Positions 8,700 through 17,681 of a DNA stretch of 64,000 nt are shown here, in pieces. Under the pieces are notes generated by a model, which searched no databases, had not been told where the DNA came from, and was given only the letters and a program-made list of their open reading frames with translations. This DNA is from Candidatus Enterococcus moelleringii (GTDB lineage: Bacteria > Bacillota > Bacilli > Lactobacillales > Enterococcaceae), in contig NZ_JAFREM010000017.1 in the NCBI RefSeq assembly GCF_017377575.1, positions 1 to 64,000 on the forward strand. Direction: 5' to 3'. The position numbers were made by a program, and so were the translations under genes. Each line of letters starts with the position of its first letter. Position 1 is the first letter of the stretch.

Positions 8700-9077
8700 C
8701 TATTCCTGAGTCAGCGCATTTTCCGCAGCTTTAACAATCGCGCGGCTGCTCATAGTTGCACCGCTGACAGCATCAACGTCTAAGGATTGCTTTTCGACAA
8801 TATCCGTAGTGATCACTTCCGCTTTTTTGCCTAAACCGGTTTGATGCGCAAGAATTTGAACGTCCGCGATTTTCCCACTCTCGACTGTCACTTCAACTTT
8901 AGCAATCACGGGCTTGATAGCTGCTTCGCCGGTGTAAGTGCCATCAGATACTTCTGTCAGGTCAATATCCGCAACTGCGGCATCCTTCAAGACCGATTTT
9001 GTATAGCGGTCAGCAACAAAGAAAATCAGGAAACCTAAAATCAGAATAGTCAGTAGACCGATCAATAATTTAGACAT
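8700..9077 (-). CDS. membrane-anchored FMN-binding domain protein
   Basis: 125 residues: an N-terminal membrane anchor (residues 3-22), then an FMN_bind domain ending in DAVSGATMSSRAIVKAAENAL. The SGAT motif (residues about 106-109) is where ApbE attaches FMN covalently to Thr in homologues such as NqrC/RnfG and extracellular electron-transfer proteins. It is the last gene of a MarR-flavodoxin-FMN-binding operon and overlaps the flavodoxin gene by 8 bases. A role in flavin-based electron transfer at the outer membrane face is likely; the electron acceptor is not evident. Confidence 0.8.
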   Translation of the reverse strand: MSKLLIGLLTILILGFLIFFVADRYTKSVLKDAAVADIDLTEVSDGTYTGEAAIKPVIAKVEVTVESGKIADVQILAHQTGLGKKAEVITTDIVEKQSLDVDAVSGATMSSRAIVKAAENALTQE

Positions 9078-9606
9078 CGCTTCTCAACTCCTTTTTCACA
9101 TAATCCAGTAATGGTGCGATAGTTTGCCGATCTAGGAAATCAACTTTTTTGTTGTAGGTAGCCATAAATTCCCGATCTTCTTCGTTAGGATTCAGCTTCA
9201 TTTTCTTCTCCACGTCTTTTTTCTTCACCGTCATCATGATGCGATGCATCTTCGAAAGGTTGCTATAATCAATCCCGCCTCGCAAATGAAAAATTTTAGC
9301 ATGTTGCAGTTGTTCATCACTCAAGTTATGCTGTAAAACTGGCTGATAATTTGTGACCTGCGGATCAGCTAAGCCAACTGTAAACAGCACTAGGTTTTTC
9401 CCGGAATGCTCCTTCAGCAGCTTAAAGCCCTTAATCCCGCTAGCGTAAAGTCCGCCGCCAAAAATAATCAGCTCAAAATTTTCCAACTGCTCCTTGCTCA
9501 CCTTGGAAGCCTCGAACACGGGTGCCTCCAGGCTTTCGGCGATCCATTCTGCGTACTGCTCCGTCGTGCCGTAATGTGAACCGTAAATCACCCCAACTTT
9601 TTCCAT
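9070..9606 (-). CDS. flavodoxin-domain protein (HemG-like)
   Basis: 178 residues beginning KVGVIYGSHYGTTEQYAEWIAESL, a flavodoxin phosphate-loop pattern (residues 3-26), then LIIFGGGLYASGIKG, which contacts the isoalloxazine ring in this fold. It belongs to the Flavodoxin_5 group related to HemG protoporphyrinogen oxidase, but no haem genes are nearby. It should bind FMN non-covalently and act in the cytoplasm as a redox carrier. It overlaps the MarR gene by one base and the FMN-binding gene by eight, so the three are translated together. Confidence 0.8.
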   Translation of the reverse strand: MEKVGVIYGSHYGTTEQYAEWIAESLEAPVFEASKVSKEQLENFELIIFGGGLYASGIKGFKLLKEHSGKNLVLFTVGLADPQVTNYQPVLQHNLSDEQLQHAKIFHLRGGIDYSNLSKMHRIMMTVKKKDVEKKMKLNPNEEDREFMATYNKKVDFLDRQTIAPLLDYVKKELRSDV

Positions 9607-10109
9607 TATTTGTCCGCCTCTCCTTGTTCCATTTCAAATCTCTCCAACCGTTCGGCCCCGCCATACAGCTTCATGAAAATAGCAAAGAACTGGGCGATTT
9701 CCTCATCGGTATAATCCTCAAACAAATGATTCAACGCTTCGTTGTGCAAAGCCGCCACTTTGGCAAAGTACTCGCGACCTGCAGCAGTGATGGTCAGCAA
9801 GGTTTTCCGTTTGTCTTGGGGGCTTTGTTGGATGCTGACTAATTCCTTTTTGGTTAAAGACAGGGCCAGCTTTTTGGCTGTTTGCCGGGAGCTGCCTAAG
9901 AGTTCCCCCACTTGGGTTAGCGTTAGTCCTTCTTCAGGGCCGTTCTTCACCATCGTCAAAACCATGAATTGTTTCAACGTCACCACCGGGTCCACCTTGT
10001 CAAATGAGGTTTGCAGGCGATTGCCTAAAATAAACAGGCTGGAAAAGATGGCTCGCTGCTGGGAATCGCGGGTTTTACTAAAGGCTTCAATTAAATGATT
10101 AATATCCAT
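9606..10109 (-). CDS. MarR-family transcriptional regulator
   Basis: 167 residues from the ATG at 10107-10109, preceded by AAGGAG seven bases upstream; an in-frame earlier start at 10175 would run through the operator and is less likely. The MarR winged helix is clear (VVTLKQFMVLTMVKNGP, then LTLTQVGELLGSSRQTAKKLALSLTKKELV and the wing QQSPQDKRKTLLTITAAGREYF). It heads the flavodoxin/FMN-binding operon and probably represses it through the palindrome at 10127-10140, responding to a redox or phenolic signal. Confidence 0.85.
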   Translation of the reverse strand: MDINHLIEAFSKTRDSQQRAIFSSLFILGNRLQTSFDKVDPVVTLKQFMVLTMVKNGPEEGLTLTQVGELLGSSRQTAKKLALSLTKKELVSIQQSPQDKRKTLLTITAAGREYFAKVAALHNEALNHLFEDYTDEEIAQFFAIFMKLYGGAERLERFEMEQGEADK

Positions 10110-10126
10110 AAGGCTTCTCCTTTTTA

Positions 10127-10140
10127 AGTAACTAGTTACT
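10127..10140. promoter_or_regulatory. MarR operator candidate
   Basis: A perfect 14-bp palindrome, AGTAACTAGTTACT, 18 bases before the MarR start codon. MarR proteins typically bind palindromes of this size and AT content in their own promoters, so this is the likely autoregulatory site. Confidence 0.65.
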
Positions 10141-10315
10141 AACTTCAGTATAACAGATTTCCTAAGTAAGAACATACAACTCTGGTCCTAAATTTATGTA
10201 GAAAAGCCATGAGCATTTGTTTTTTAATAAATCAAAAAGATTAGCAATTTCCATCAGTTATACGAACAAACTTTCGCCTTGTTATGGTAAAATAGATGGG
10301 ATTGGAGGCATAATC

Positions 10316-11500
10316 ATGAAATTTTTACACGCAGCAGATCTGCACCTGGACCGTTCTTTTGAAGGACTGATCGAAGTAGCAGACAGCTTTCAACCGTATT
10401 TATTACAAGCAAACCAAAAAATGTTAACGAATTTAGTCGATACAGCCATTCAAGAGGCGGTCGATTTTGTCTTATTAGCCGGCGATACCTTTCACCAAAA
10501 TCGCCCGACATTGAAAACTCAGCGCTATTTCTTTGCGGAAATGGAGCGCTTGAATCAGGCCGAAATTCCGGTTTTTATGAATTTTGGCAATCACGATTAT
10601 TACCAGGCGGAGCGTTACTGGTTTACGTTTCCCGACAACGTGGTCTTGTTTACCCAGGAAGCGGTGGAAACCAAACGCTTCACCACCAAAAAAGGTGAGC
10701 AGGCCGCCGTTACCAGCTTCAGCTTCCAGCATCCGTTAATTGAGCAGGAAATGATCGATCAATTTCCGACGAAAACTAGCGATGCCTTTCAAATTGGCAT
10801 GTACCACGGGGGCCAAATGCCTTATGCACCCTTTACTTTGTCAAAATTGATGGAGAAGGGCTATGACTATTGGGCGTTGGGACATATTCATGTGCCGCAG
10901 ATTTTGTCGGAACAACCTTGGATTGTTTATCCAGGAACGCCGCAAGGACATACCCAAAAGGAAACGCAACTAGCAGGAGTAAAGATAGTAGAAAACATTG
11001 GTGGAACCACGACAGTCCGCTCAGTCGAAATCGCCGCAGTTCAATGGCAAAAACAGCAGGTTTCGTTGGCGCGAGTGCGCAACAATCCTCAGCTATTCCA
11101 AGCAGTGAAGGAGCAGGTGCAGATTATGCAGCCAACCTTGCTGCAAATCGAGTTAACCGATGGCGAAGCTTTAGGAGCCGAGTTGGCTTATCAAGCAGCT
11201 TCTGATGAATTGCGCTCAGCCCTACAAGAAGAATTGCCGGAGCACATCTTTTTGTGGCAACTGACAGTAGCCGATGCACCGGAGGAACGACCTTACTTGG
11301 CAGTGGAGGAAGCGCTAGTCGATCAGCTAATCGCGACTTATCAAGAACCGACTGTTTTTCAAGAGCTGCTGCAGGAGCTGGATCAAAATCCAGCGATTCA
11401 CCCGTTGCTGAATCAGCAATTTAAAACCGAGGTAATCACCGAACTAAGCCAAATAATGAAAGACACTTATCGCTTTCGAGCGGTAAAAACCGACGAATAG
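10316..11500 (+). CDS. yhaO: metallophosphoesterase, SbcD-like (YhaO)
   Basis: 394 residues from ATG 10316, preceded by TTGGAGG; an open frame extends upstream but lacks a ribosome site. The calcineurin-like core is intact: HAADLHLD (residues 4-11), LAGDTFHQN, FGNHDYY, and the histidine pairs MYHGGQ and LGHIHVPQ that bind two metals. This is the Mre11/SbcD fold, and YhaO of Bacillus is its close homologue. It works with the SMC-like YhaN encoded 13 bases downstream as a DNA-end or recombination nuclease complex. First gene of the yhaO-yhaN-yhaM operon. Confidence 0.9.
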   Translation: MKFLHAADLHLDRSFEGLIEVADSFQPYLLQANQKMLTNLVDTAIQEAVDFVLLAGDTFHQNRPTLKTQRYFFAEMERLNQAEIPVFMNFGNHDYYQAERYWFTFPDNVVLFTQEAVETKRFTTKKGEQAAVTSFSFQHPLIEQEMIDQFPTKTSDAFQIGMYHGGQMPYAPFTLSKLMEKGYDYWALGHIHVPQILSEQPWIVYPGTPQGHTQKETQLAGVKIVENIGGTTTVRSVEIAAVQWQKQQVSLARVRNNPQLFQAVKEQVQIMQPTLLQIELTDGEALGAELAYQAASDELRSALQEELPEHIFLWQLTVADAPEERPYLAVEEALVDQLIATYQEPTVFQELLQELDQNPAIHPLLNQQFKTEVITELSQIMKDTYRFRAVKTDE

Positions 11501-11513
11501 AAAAGGGATGCAT

Positions 11514-14150
11514 ATGTGGATTAAGAAAGCAGAAATCACCGGCTTTGGCAAATGGCGGCAGCAAACTTTTTTATTTGAGCCGAAGAATCAGCTGGTTTAC
11601 GGCTTGAACGAAGCCGGGAAATCAACCCTGTACCAGTTTATTCAAGCGATTCTTTTTGGCTTTCCTAATAAACGGAAAAAAGGCCAGGACTATACGCCGG
11701 AAGACGGCAGCGGCTATGGCGGCCGCTTGACCCTGATGACTGAAAAATATGGACAGATAACGGTTGAACGCTATAAAAGTAAAAACAAAGGCAAAGCCGC
11801 AGTTTTACTTGCGGATGGGCAGCAAGGGGATGAAGCCTTACTGGAAACAATCTTGTATCCATTGAATCAAGAATTGTTTCAGCAGGTCTTCACCTTTCAA
11901 CAAGAGCAGCTGCAGCAGCTGGAATACCTACAGGAAGATGCGATGCATGACGCGCTAGTTTCGCTGGGATTATCCGGCAGCAACCAGCTGTTTGAAAAGA
12001 AAAATACGCTGCAAAAAAAATACGAGACCATTTACAAACCGCGGGGTCGCAAGCAGACCTTGAACCAAGCGTTGCAAAGCTTACAGACCTTGCAGCAGAA
12101 AATTCAACAAAAGGAAGCGCAAGAAGCTGACTTCCAATCGTTGGTTCGTCAAGCCGACGAACTGCAAAAGCAGGTCAGCAAACAGGAAGCTGCCAATCAC
12201 GAGGCCCAACAACAACAGCTGCAATTAGAACAGCAACGCTTGAACTGGAACAATTATGCAGAATACCAAACGCTGAAGGATGCCGATTTAAGTCAGCAGG
12301 GCAGTCCCGAGGAATTGGCCCAGCTGCAGGAGTTTTATCAAGAATATCAGCAGCTGAACAAGGAGCTAGAGAAACTGCAGCAGGCCTTGCAACGCCACAG
12401 CGGGATGGACCAGCATTCGGCCAAGTATTATTTCTATTTAGAAAACGAAGAAAAGATTCAGCAATTATTGGAGCAAAAGGTGGCGGTTCTGCGTTTATTA
12501 GATGAAGAACAGCGTTTAACGGTTCAATTAGCCCAGCAGCAAGCCGACAATTTTGGCTGGAGCGCAACCCAAGCTCCGCAGCCTTTCCCTGACAACGCAA
12601 CGGTTACTAAATTTTTAACCCCGTTGCAGCAGCTGCAAAAACAAGCAGAAGAACAACAAATCCGCTTGCAGCTGGTGCAAGAGCAGCGAGATCAGGCGGA
12701 AAAAGCCCTAAACCAATACGAAAAGCAGCATCCAGAACTCTTTAACCAGCCGAAGCGCAAGCCGTGGTGGTTTGTAGCTGCTGTAATTGCCTTAGTTTTG
12801 GCCTTCTTTTTACCGGTTCCTTGGCGCTACGGCCTAGTCGTACTGGCAGCTATCAGCGCGGTTTTAGGTTTAATGAAGAAAAACACCACCGCCAGCAAAG
12901 AAACCTGGCAGGAAAAATTAGGCCAGCTGGATCTTTATGAAGGTCAGTTAGCCGAATTACAAACTAATTTTGCTCGCTTAGATAAACGCCGACTGCAAGC
13001 GCGCCAGCAAGTTCAACAGGAACTGCAACGACGCAAATTACCGCTGCGGGAAACCGAACTGGACATCCAGCAGGTCAATCAGGCGGCGCTGCAATTTCTC
13101 ACACAACAGGAAGAGCAAAGCAGCTGGCGAACCAAGCAGCAGGAAATCCATCAGCAGCTGTTAAAGCAAGAGCAGGAATTTACCTTCTTACAAGAATGGC
13201 TGCCGCTGCAGGAAAAAACAATTACCGACAAATTCACTGCCTTAGAACAATACGCCAAAGAAATGGAGCAAATCCGTTTCGCCCAAACTTATCAGGAAAA
13301 CACGATGCTGCAGCAGCGCATGAACGAAGCCAAGAAACAGCAGCAGATTTTACTGAGCGTCAATCAGCATTTGCTGCAGCAATTAGGCCTTCATTACCCA
13401 TCCGAAGTCCCGGCTTTCTTGCAAAGACAGCAGGAAACCGCGCAAAAGCAGCAGCGCTTAAAGGATCTTGAAAAAACCGTGGCACCGCTTTTTCCAAATT
13501 CAATTGATTTTGATACAATTCAAGATCAATTGCGTATCTTAAAAGAGAAGCAGCAAACGAGCCAAGAAGCCCTGCGGCAATTGCAGGAACAGGAGCAACG
13601 TTTGCGGCTGCAAATTGATCAGATGCAAGCCGATGGGACGCTAGATGCCTGGTATCAGCAGGTCAGCCAGCAAAAAGCCGTGGTGACGCAACTATTGAAG
13701 GAATACGCCGCTGCCAAATTAGAAAGTCAATTATTGCAGGACATCGCCACTGAGCTGTCTGAGCAGCAATTGCCGGAACTAATGAAGCAGGCCAGCCGCT
13801 ATTTCCAATTGTTGACGGATTACGATCAAGCTCGCTTGGATTTTGCCGAGGGCACGGTTACCGTGAATCAGCGGCCAGTCTACAGCTTATCCACCGGCAC
13901 CAAAGACCAGGTAATCATGGCGATTCGCTTTGCCTATTTAGCTTTGCAGAAGAAGCATCCATGGTGTCCGATTATTATTGATGACGGCTGGTTGCATTAC
14001 GACCACCAGCGAAAACGACAATTGGCTAAGCTTTTTGCGGAATTTAGCAAAGATTATCAAATCATCTGTTTGTCATCTGACCAAGAAATGGTAAGCTATT
14101 ACCAAGAGCTTCACCAACCAGTTTGGGAATTGAAGGGAGATTCAAGATGA
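11514..14150 (+). CDS. yhaN: AAA/SMC-like ATPase (YhaN)
   Basis: 878 residues starting at ATG 11514, chosen because AAAAGGG (11501-11507) is six bases away from it but touches the ATG at 11508. Walker A is GLNEAGKST (about residues 31-39), the Walker B region is PIIIDDGWLHYD near the C-terminus, and YSLSTGTKDQ is the ABC signature. Between them lie long Gln/Glu-rich coiled coils interrupted at about residues 419-452 by two hydrophobic segments (WWFVAAVIALVLAFFLPV and VVLAAISAVLGLM). That interruption is usual for YhaN and suggests membrane attachment. It partners YhaO as a Rad50/SbcC-like subunit. Confidence 0.88.
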   Translation: MWIKKAEITGFGKWRQQTFLFEPKNQLVYGLNEAGKSTLYQFIQAILFGFPNKRKKGQDYTPEDGSGYGGRLTLMTEKYGQITVERYKSKNKGKAAVLLADGQQGDEALLETILYPLNQELFQQVFTFQQEQLQQLEYLQEDAMHDALVSLGLSGSNQLFEKKNTLQKKYETIYKPRGRKQTLNQALQSLQTLQQKIQQKEAQEADFQSLVRQADELQKQVSKQEAANHEAQQQQLQLEQQRLNWNNYAEYQTLKDADLSQQGSPEELAQLQEFYQEYQQLNKELEKLQQALQRHSGMDQHSAKYYFYLENEEKIQQLLEQKVAVLRLLDEEQRLTVQLAQQQADNFGWSATQAPQPFPDNATVTKFLTPLQQLQKQAEEQQIRLQLVQEQRDQAEKALNQYEKQHPELFNQPKRKPWWFVAAVIALVLAFFLPVPWRYGLVVLAAISAVLGLMKKNTTASKETWQEKLGQLDLYEGQLAELQTNFARLDKRRLQARQQVQQELQRRKLPLRETELDIQQVNQAALQFLTQQEEQSSWRTKQQEIHQQLLKQEQEFTFLQEWLPLQEKTITDKFTALEQYAKEMEQIRFAQTYQENTMLQQRMNEAKKQQQILLSVNQHLLQQLGLHYPSEVPAFLQRQQETAQKQQRLKDLEKTVAPLFPNSIDFDTIQDQLRILKEKQQTSQEALRQLQEQEQRLRLQIDQMQADGTLDAWYQQVSQQKAVVTQLLKEYAAAKLESQLLQDIATELSEQQLPELMKQASRYFQLLTDYDQARLDFAEGTVTVNQRPVYSLSTGTKDQVIMAIRFAYLALQKKHPWCPIIIDDGWLHYDHQRKRQLAKLFAEFSKDYQIICLSSDQEMVSYYQELHQPVWELKGDSR

Positions 14151-15091
14151 AGAAAATCAAAGAACTGACTGTCGACGAGCAATTTGAAATGTATGTATTA
14201 ATCAAAAATGCCGATGTCCGACTAGCAAAAAATGGCAAGAAATTTATCGCCTTTACCTTCCAAGATACTTCCGGAACCGTAGACGGCAAATTTTGGGATG
14301 CCTCTGAAGAAGAAATCAATAAGTTTAAAGCCGGCCAAGTCGTTTCCTTAAACGGCAAACGGGAAATCTACCAAGGCAACCCGCAGGTGAAAATTCTGCA
14401 CCTGCGCACCACTCGGCCAGAAGAACCAGGCGATCCAAGTCTATATATGGAACGGGCGCCGTTGCGTCGCGACGAGATGGAAGAAGAAATCAACCAAACC
14501 TTGTTTGAAATCACCAACGCCCATTGGAACCGAATCGTCCGCTTCTTATTGAACAAGTACCAAAAGGAATTTTTCGAGTTTCCAGCAGCCAAACGCAATC
14601 ACCATGCCTTTGCCGGTGGTTTGGCCTTCCATACGTTGACTATGCTGCGCATTGGAAAATCCTTGGTAAAAGAATATCCTCAGCTGAACGCGTCACTGCT
14701 GTATGCTGGAATCATTCTGCATGACCTAGGAAAAGTTATCGAACTGTCAGGCCCAACTTCTACTGAATATACAGTTGTAGGAAACCTAGTCGGCCATTTA
14801 GTTTTAGTGGATGAAGAAATCAACAAAGCTTGTGCAGCGCTGAAAATCAATGACGCTGACGAAGACGTAGTTGTTTTGCGCCACATGGTCTTGTCTCATC
14901 ACGGCCTGTTGGAGTACGGTTCACCTGTACGCCCAAGAATTATGGAAGCAGAAGTTCTACACCAAATCGACAATATCGATGCGTCAATGCAAATGCTGTC
15001 CAGCGCCGTGAAAAATACCGAACCAGGTACGTATACTGAGCGTATCTTCGGCATGGACAACCGCAGTTTCTATGTGCCAAAAGATGTGTAA
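14147..15091 (+). CDS. yhaM: 3'-5' exoribonuclease YhaM
   Basis: 314 residues, the usual length of Bacillus YhaM, from ATG 14147, which overlaps the YhaN stop (ATGA). An N-terminal OB-fold nucleic-acid domain (residues about 15-95) is followed by an HD phosphohydrolase domain with H-AFAGGLAFHTLTM and ILHDLGKV supplying the metal-binding His and His-Asp, and a later VLSHHG. It degrades RNA, and DNA in vitro, from the 3' end. It closes the yhaONM operon and is followed by a strong terminator. Confidence 0.92.
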   Translation: MKKIKELTVDEQFEMYVLIKNADVRLAKNGKKFIAFTFQDTSGTVDGKFWDASEEEINKFKAGQVVSLNGKREIYQGNPQVKILHLRTTRPEEPGDPSLYMERAPLRRDEMEEEINQTLFEITNAHWNRIVRFLLNKYQKEFFEFPAAKRNHHAFAGGLAFHTLTMLRIGKSLVKEYPQLNASLLYAGIILHDLGKVIELSGPTSTEYTVVGNLVGHLVLVDEEINKACAALKINDADEDVVVLRHMVLSHHGLLEYGSPVRPRIMEAEVLHQIDNIDASMQMLSSAVKNTEPGTYTERIFGMDNRSFYVPKDV

Positions 15092-15098
15092 GCAAAAG

Positions 15099-15139
15099 TA
15101 GGCGAGCATTCTCTTAGGAGATGCATCGCCTATCTTTTT
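15099..15139 (+). terminator. rho-independent terminator of yhaONM
   Basis: TAGGCGA (15099-15105) pairs with TCGCCTA (15126-15132), extended inwards by GCAT-CTC with GAG-ATGC, then TCTTTTT. It marks the end of the nuclease operon and the limit of the chromosomal sequence before the IS110 element. Confidence 0.85.
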
Positions 15140-15178
15140 CTCCTTGTATATTGTAGTTAGGGTTTTACTCTTCATGAT

Positions 15179-15207
15179 TTGTAAGGATAACCCTATGAAC
15201 CTATGTT
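15179..15207 (+). promoter_or_regulatory. promoter of the IS110 left-end RNA
   Basis: TTGTAA (15179-15184) and TATGTT (15202-15207) are separated by exactly 17 bp. The predicted start near 15214 would produce an RNA covering the structured region ahead of the recombinase gene. Confidence 0.5.
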
Positions 15208-15213
15208 ATTAAA

Positions 15214-15446
15214 GTTTGGTATTACCTCAGTCGCTCTGAGATAATATAGATAAGGATTGAGAGGTAGGCCGTTTTCTCCTTGAGCTTCGAGCTCGTCTTC
15301 AAAAGACTGGTCCCTCTCTCTGTTAAGCAGATTGCGAATGAGTTAGATGTTGAAGGTCCTCGTGCCTTACTCCGTATCTCGAACAAGGTAGTGACGCTTT
15401 CCAGATGAGTGGCAATCAATCCTAATACGACTAAGAAGGTGTGCAT
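15214..15446 (+). ncRNA. candidate bridge RNA of the IS110 element
   Basis: The region between a 17-spaced promoter and the recombinase start folds locally. GAGAGG-TA-GGCC (15259-15270) pairs with GGTC-CCTCTC (15309-15318), enclosing two small hairpins, GAGCT-TCG-AGCTC (15282-15294) and GTCTT-CAA-AAGAC (15295-15307). CCTT/AAGG around 15365-15388 can close a further loop. IS110-group elements are known to encode a bridge RNA here, whose internal loops pair with target and donor DNA. The promoter and folding are seen; the function is inferred from the family. The 3' end is a guess. Confidence 0.55.
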
Positions 15447-16631
15447 ATGTTTTATCTTGGTATCGATATTGGCAAACGTACACACGTTGCTTCCGTGATG
15501 AATGACACTGGTAAGATCCTTCTCAAAGGTTTTTCTTTCTCAAATACTACTGAGGGTGCTGAAGCACTAACTAGCGCTCTGCATAAGTTCTCCACTTCAC
15601 CAGAAGACTTCATTGTTGGTATGGAAGCTACTGGCCATTATTGGCTGGCGCTTTTCTCTTATCTTGATGAACGACAATTTTTAACTCATGTTTTAAACCC
15701 GATTCAAACGGATGGGTGGCGCAATGCCTCTAACATTCGCAAGCGTAAAACAGATACGATTGATTCCGTACTGATCGCCGATCTTATTCGGTATGGTGAT
15801 TTCACAGATACCAGTCTGATGGACGAGAATATTATCTCCTTAAAAAATCTTTCTCGTTACCGGACTTATCTTGTTGGTACTACCAGTGACTTCAAAAGAA
15901 AAGTCATTGCCGTTTTGGATCAGATTTTTCCAGAATACGAAACCTTGTTCAAGCGCAAAGGCATCTTTGGTGCAGCTTCAAAGGAAGTTCTTCTTACTTA
16001 TGGTTCCCCTGAAGCACTTGAGGAAGTTACCGCTGACGAATTAACTCAAGCGTTAAAACAAGCAAGCAAAGGACGGTTGGGTCTTACTAAAGCTGATGCG
16101 ATCAAGCAAGCCGCTTCTTCCTCTTTTGGCATTCGTTTTGCACAAGAAGCCTATGTGTTTCAACTTCGTTCCATGATTGAACAAATCAAATTTTTAGAAA
16201 CTCAAATCAAGGAAGTTGAAAAAGAAATTAAGCACATCTTTGTTCAGCTGGATTCAGTCATCATGACCGTTCCAGGTGTCGGCCCTGTGAATGGCGCAGC
16301 TATCCTAGGAGAAATTGGCGATATCACTCGCTTTTCAACCGCTGCTAAACTGGTTGCTTACGCGGGGATAGATGCTTCAGTTACTAAATCGGGTGAATAC
16401 GAGGCTACGCACAATGTCATGAGTAAGCGCGGTTCCCCCTATTTGCGTAAAGCCTTGTTCTCAGCTGCGTTCATCGCTTCATACAATGATCCAGTATTCA
16501 GTGCCTACTACAAAAAGAAACGAGCAGAAGGGAAACATCATCTCACTGCAGTTGGTGCCGTAGCCAGAAAGCTCACTTACACGATTCATGCCATACTGAC
16601 CAAAAATGAACCTTACAAAGTTCTTCTTTAA
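15447..16631 (+). CDS. IS110-family DEDD recombinase
   Basis: 394 residues from ATG 15447 (a GTG six bases earlier is possible). The N-terminal RuvC-like DEDD domain shows Asp7 (GIDIGK), Glu60 (GMEATGHYW) and Asp103/Asp106 (KTDTID). The C-terminal Transposase_20 domain has VPGVGPVNGAAILGEIG and AYAGID...KSGEYEA, the region that holds the family's nucleophilic serine. It looks full length and intact, so the element may be active. It forms a four-strand exchange complex with the bridge RNA in characterised relatives. Confidence 0.92.
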   Translation: MFYLGIDIGKRTHVASVMNDTGKILLKGFSFSNTTEGAEALTSALHKFSTSPEDFIVGMEATGHYWLALFSYLDERQFLTHVLNPIQTDGWRNASNIRKRKTDTIDSVLIADLIRYGDFTDTSLMDENIISLKNLSRYRTYLVGTTSDFKRKVIAVLDQIFPEYETLFKRKGIFGAASKEVLLTYGSPEALEEVTADELTQALKQASKGRLGLTKADAIKQAASSSFGIRFAQEAYVFQLRSMIEQIKFLETQIKEVEKEIKHIFVQLDSVIMTVPGVGPVNGAAILGEIGDITRFSTAAKLVAYAGIDASVTKSGEYEATHNVMSKRGSPYLRKALFSAAFIASYNDPVFSAYYKKKRAEGKHHLTAVGAVARKLTYTIHAILTKNEPYKVLL

Positions 16632-16795
16632 AAAAACTCTCGTTTTAAGCTTATTTGTTATGCACTTATTCCGATAGATATCGTTATTGTTCCTTTTTCA
16701 TAGTTCCATCAGAATTAGCTTGACTTATAATAGTTAGTCTTTTAGAAGAAGGATAAATTTTTTACAACTAGCAAGTGTCTTACAACAATAGTAGC

Positions 16796-16837
16796 GATGT
16801 CCGGCTTCCCAAACTAGCTTTGCGAAGCCTTTCTTAT
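16796..16837. repeat. short dispersed repeat, copy 1
   Basis: GATGTC followed by CTTCCCAAACTAGC, then TTTGCGAAGC and CTTTCTTATGA. The same sequence recurs at 20781-20814 with two mismatches, one T/C change and a clean loss of the ten bases TTTGCGAAGC. Within this copy GGCTTC and GAAGCC can pair. It precedes the ribosome site of the next gene. Confidence 0.6.
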
Positions 16838-16853
16838 GAAGGAGGAACCTTAA

Positions 16854-17507
16854 TTGGAAGATTTTGTATCTCATGATTTTGATTACTACAAACGCACCAT
16901 CGAGATCATGTACCAAAAGTATTATAACAAGCGCATCATCATGGTTGTGGTGGCCTTGGTGATTATCGGCGCCTATACCGCTTTTATGCAGGAGCACATG
17001 CTGCTAAACGGTCTGCTGATTTTGCTGCTGATCGCCATCTTGGTCTTTTTATTTGGTCAACGAGGGAAATTTGACGAGCTATACAACGAATTTCTGCAGG
17101 CCAATCAACCAAATGCTCAGATTGACCAGCTGGAAGAAGACGAGTACAGCTACAACGTGAAGGATAATGGAGAGGAAAAAGTACGGATCAATAAGAATGG
17201 AGTCCGCAACTTGCCATCCAACAATAAACAGTACACTATGATGGTAGGCTTCGAGAAAACTTTCTTTGCCAAACAGCCGTTTCAAATTATCTACTACGAT
17301 ATGCTAGATATTACATATGAAGAAAAGTTCCGCTTGAAACGCAATGGCTACAGCAGCATGCCCCGCTTTTTGCGCCGCTTCAGCCTAGGCAATATCAAAG
17401 CCGGCATCGGAAATCTTTTCAGCTTTATCTTTGGTAATATCTTTATTCTATTTATCGTGTTTCGCTTATTGCGCTATGTCATTTCGATCTTGCGTTCATT
17501 TATGTAG
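16854..17507 (+). CDS. membrane protein, YcxB-like
   Basis: 217 residues from a TTG start placed by GGAGGAACC at 16841-16849. Two adjacent hydrophobic helices (about residues 27-44 and 48-66) are followed by a soluble beta-rich domain (90-165) and a last hydrophobic stretch near the C-terminus (about 190-208). The arrangement resembles YcxB-type proteins, which have no known function. It is the first gene after the IS110 element and ends at a strong terminator, so it is probably monocistronic. Confidence 0.6.
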   Translation: MEDFVSHDFDYYKRTIEIMYQKYYNKRIIMVVVALVIIGAYTAFMQEHMLLNGLLILLLIAILVFLFGQRGKFDELYNEFLQANQPNAQIDQLEEDEYSYNVKDNGEEKVRINKNGVRNLPSNNKQYTMMVGFEKTFFAKQPFQIIYYDMLDITYEEKFRLKRNGYSSMPRFLRRFSLGNIKAGIGNLFSFIFGNIFILFIVFRLLRYVISILRSFM

Positions 17508-17509
17508 AA

Positions 17510-17558
17510 AAGTTTCAAGAAGAAAGAGTATTGATCTCATCTTCTTGAAACTTTTTTT
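17510..17558 (+). terminator. rho-independent terminator
   Basis: A 14-bp perfect stem (AAGTTTCAAGAAGA at 17510-17523 with 17540-17553), a 16-base loop and seven T residues. Confidence 0.9.
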
Positions 17559-17652
17559 GTCTTTTGCCAAATAAGCTTATGAAGCTCAGTATCTTGAAGC
17601 AGATTATAAAATAAGTATGGAAGGTAAAATCTAGTCAAAGGTTTCGCAGTTG

Positions 17653-17681
17653 TTGACAGCTTTAACTACCGGTAGTATTAT
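17653..17681 (+). promoter_or_regulatory. sigma-A promoter with CTACCGGTAG operator (site 1)
   Basis: TTGACA (17653-17658), a 17-bp spacer and TATTAT (17676-17681). The ten bases touching the -10 element are the palindrome CTACCGGTAG (17666-17675), extending to the 12-bp ACTACCGGTAGT. The same ten bases sit at the same position in the promoter at 18405-18433. A repressor bound there would cover the -10 box. No other copy was noticed in the window. Confidence 0.75.

Larger units (their letters stand above)
15140..16853 (+). mobile_element. IS110-family insertion sequence (ends approximate)
   Basis: A single IS110-type recombinase gene flanked by non-coding ends, inserted between the yhaM terminator and the next gene. 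Elements of this family lack terminal inverted repeats and make no obvious target duplication, so the exact ends cannot be read from one copy. The limits given are the outermost possible ones. About 230 bases of structured non-coding sequence precede the recombinase, as expected for the IS110 group, where the guide (bridge) RNA is encoded at the left end. Confidence 0.7.
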
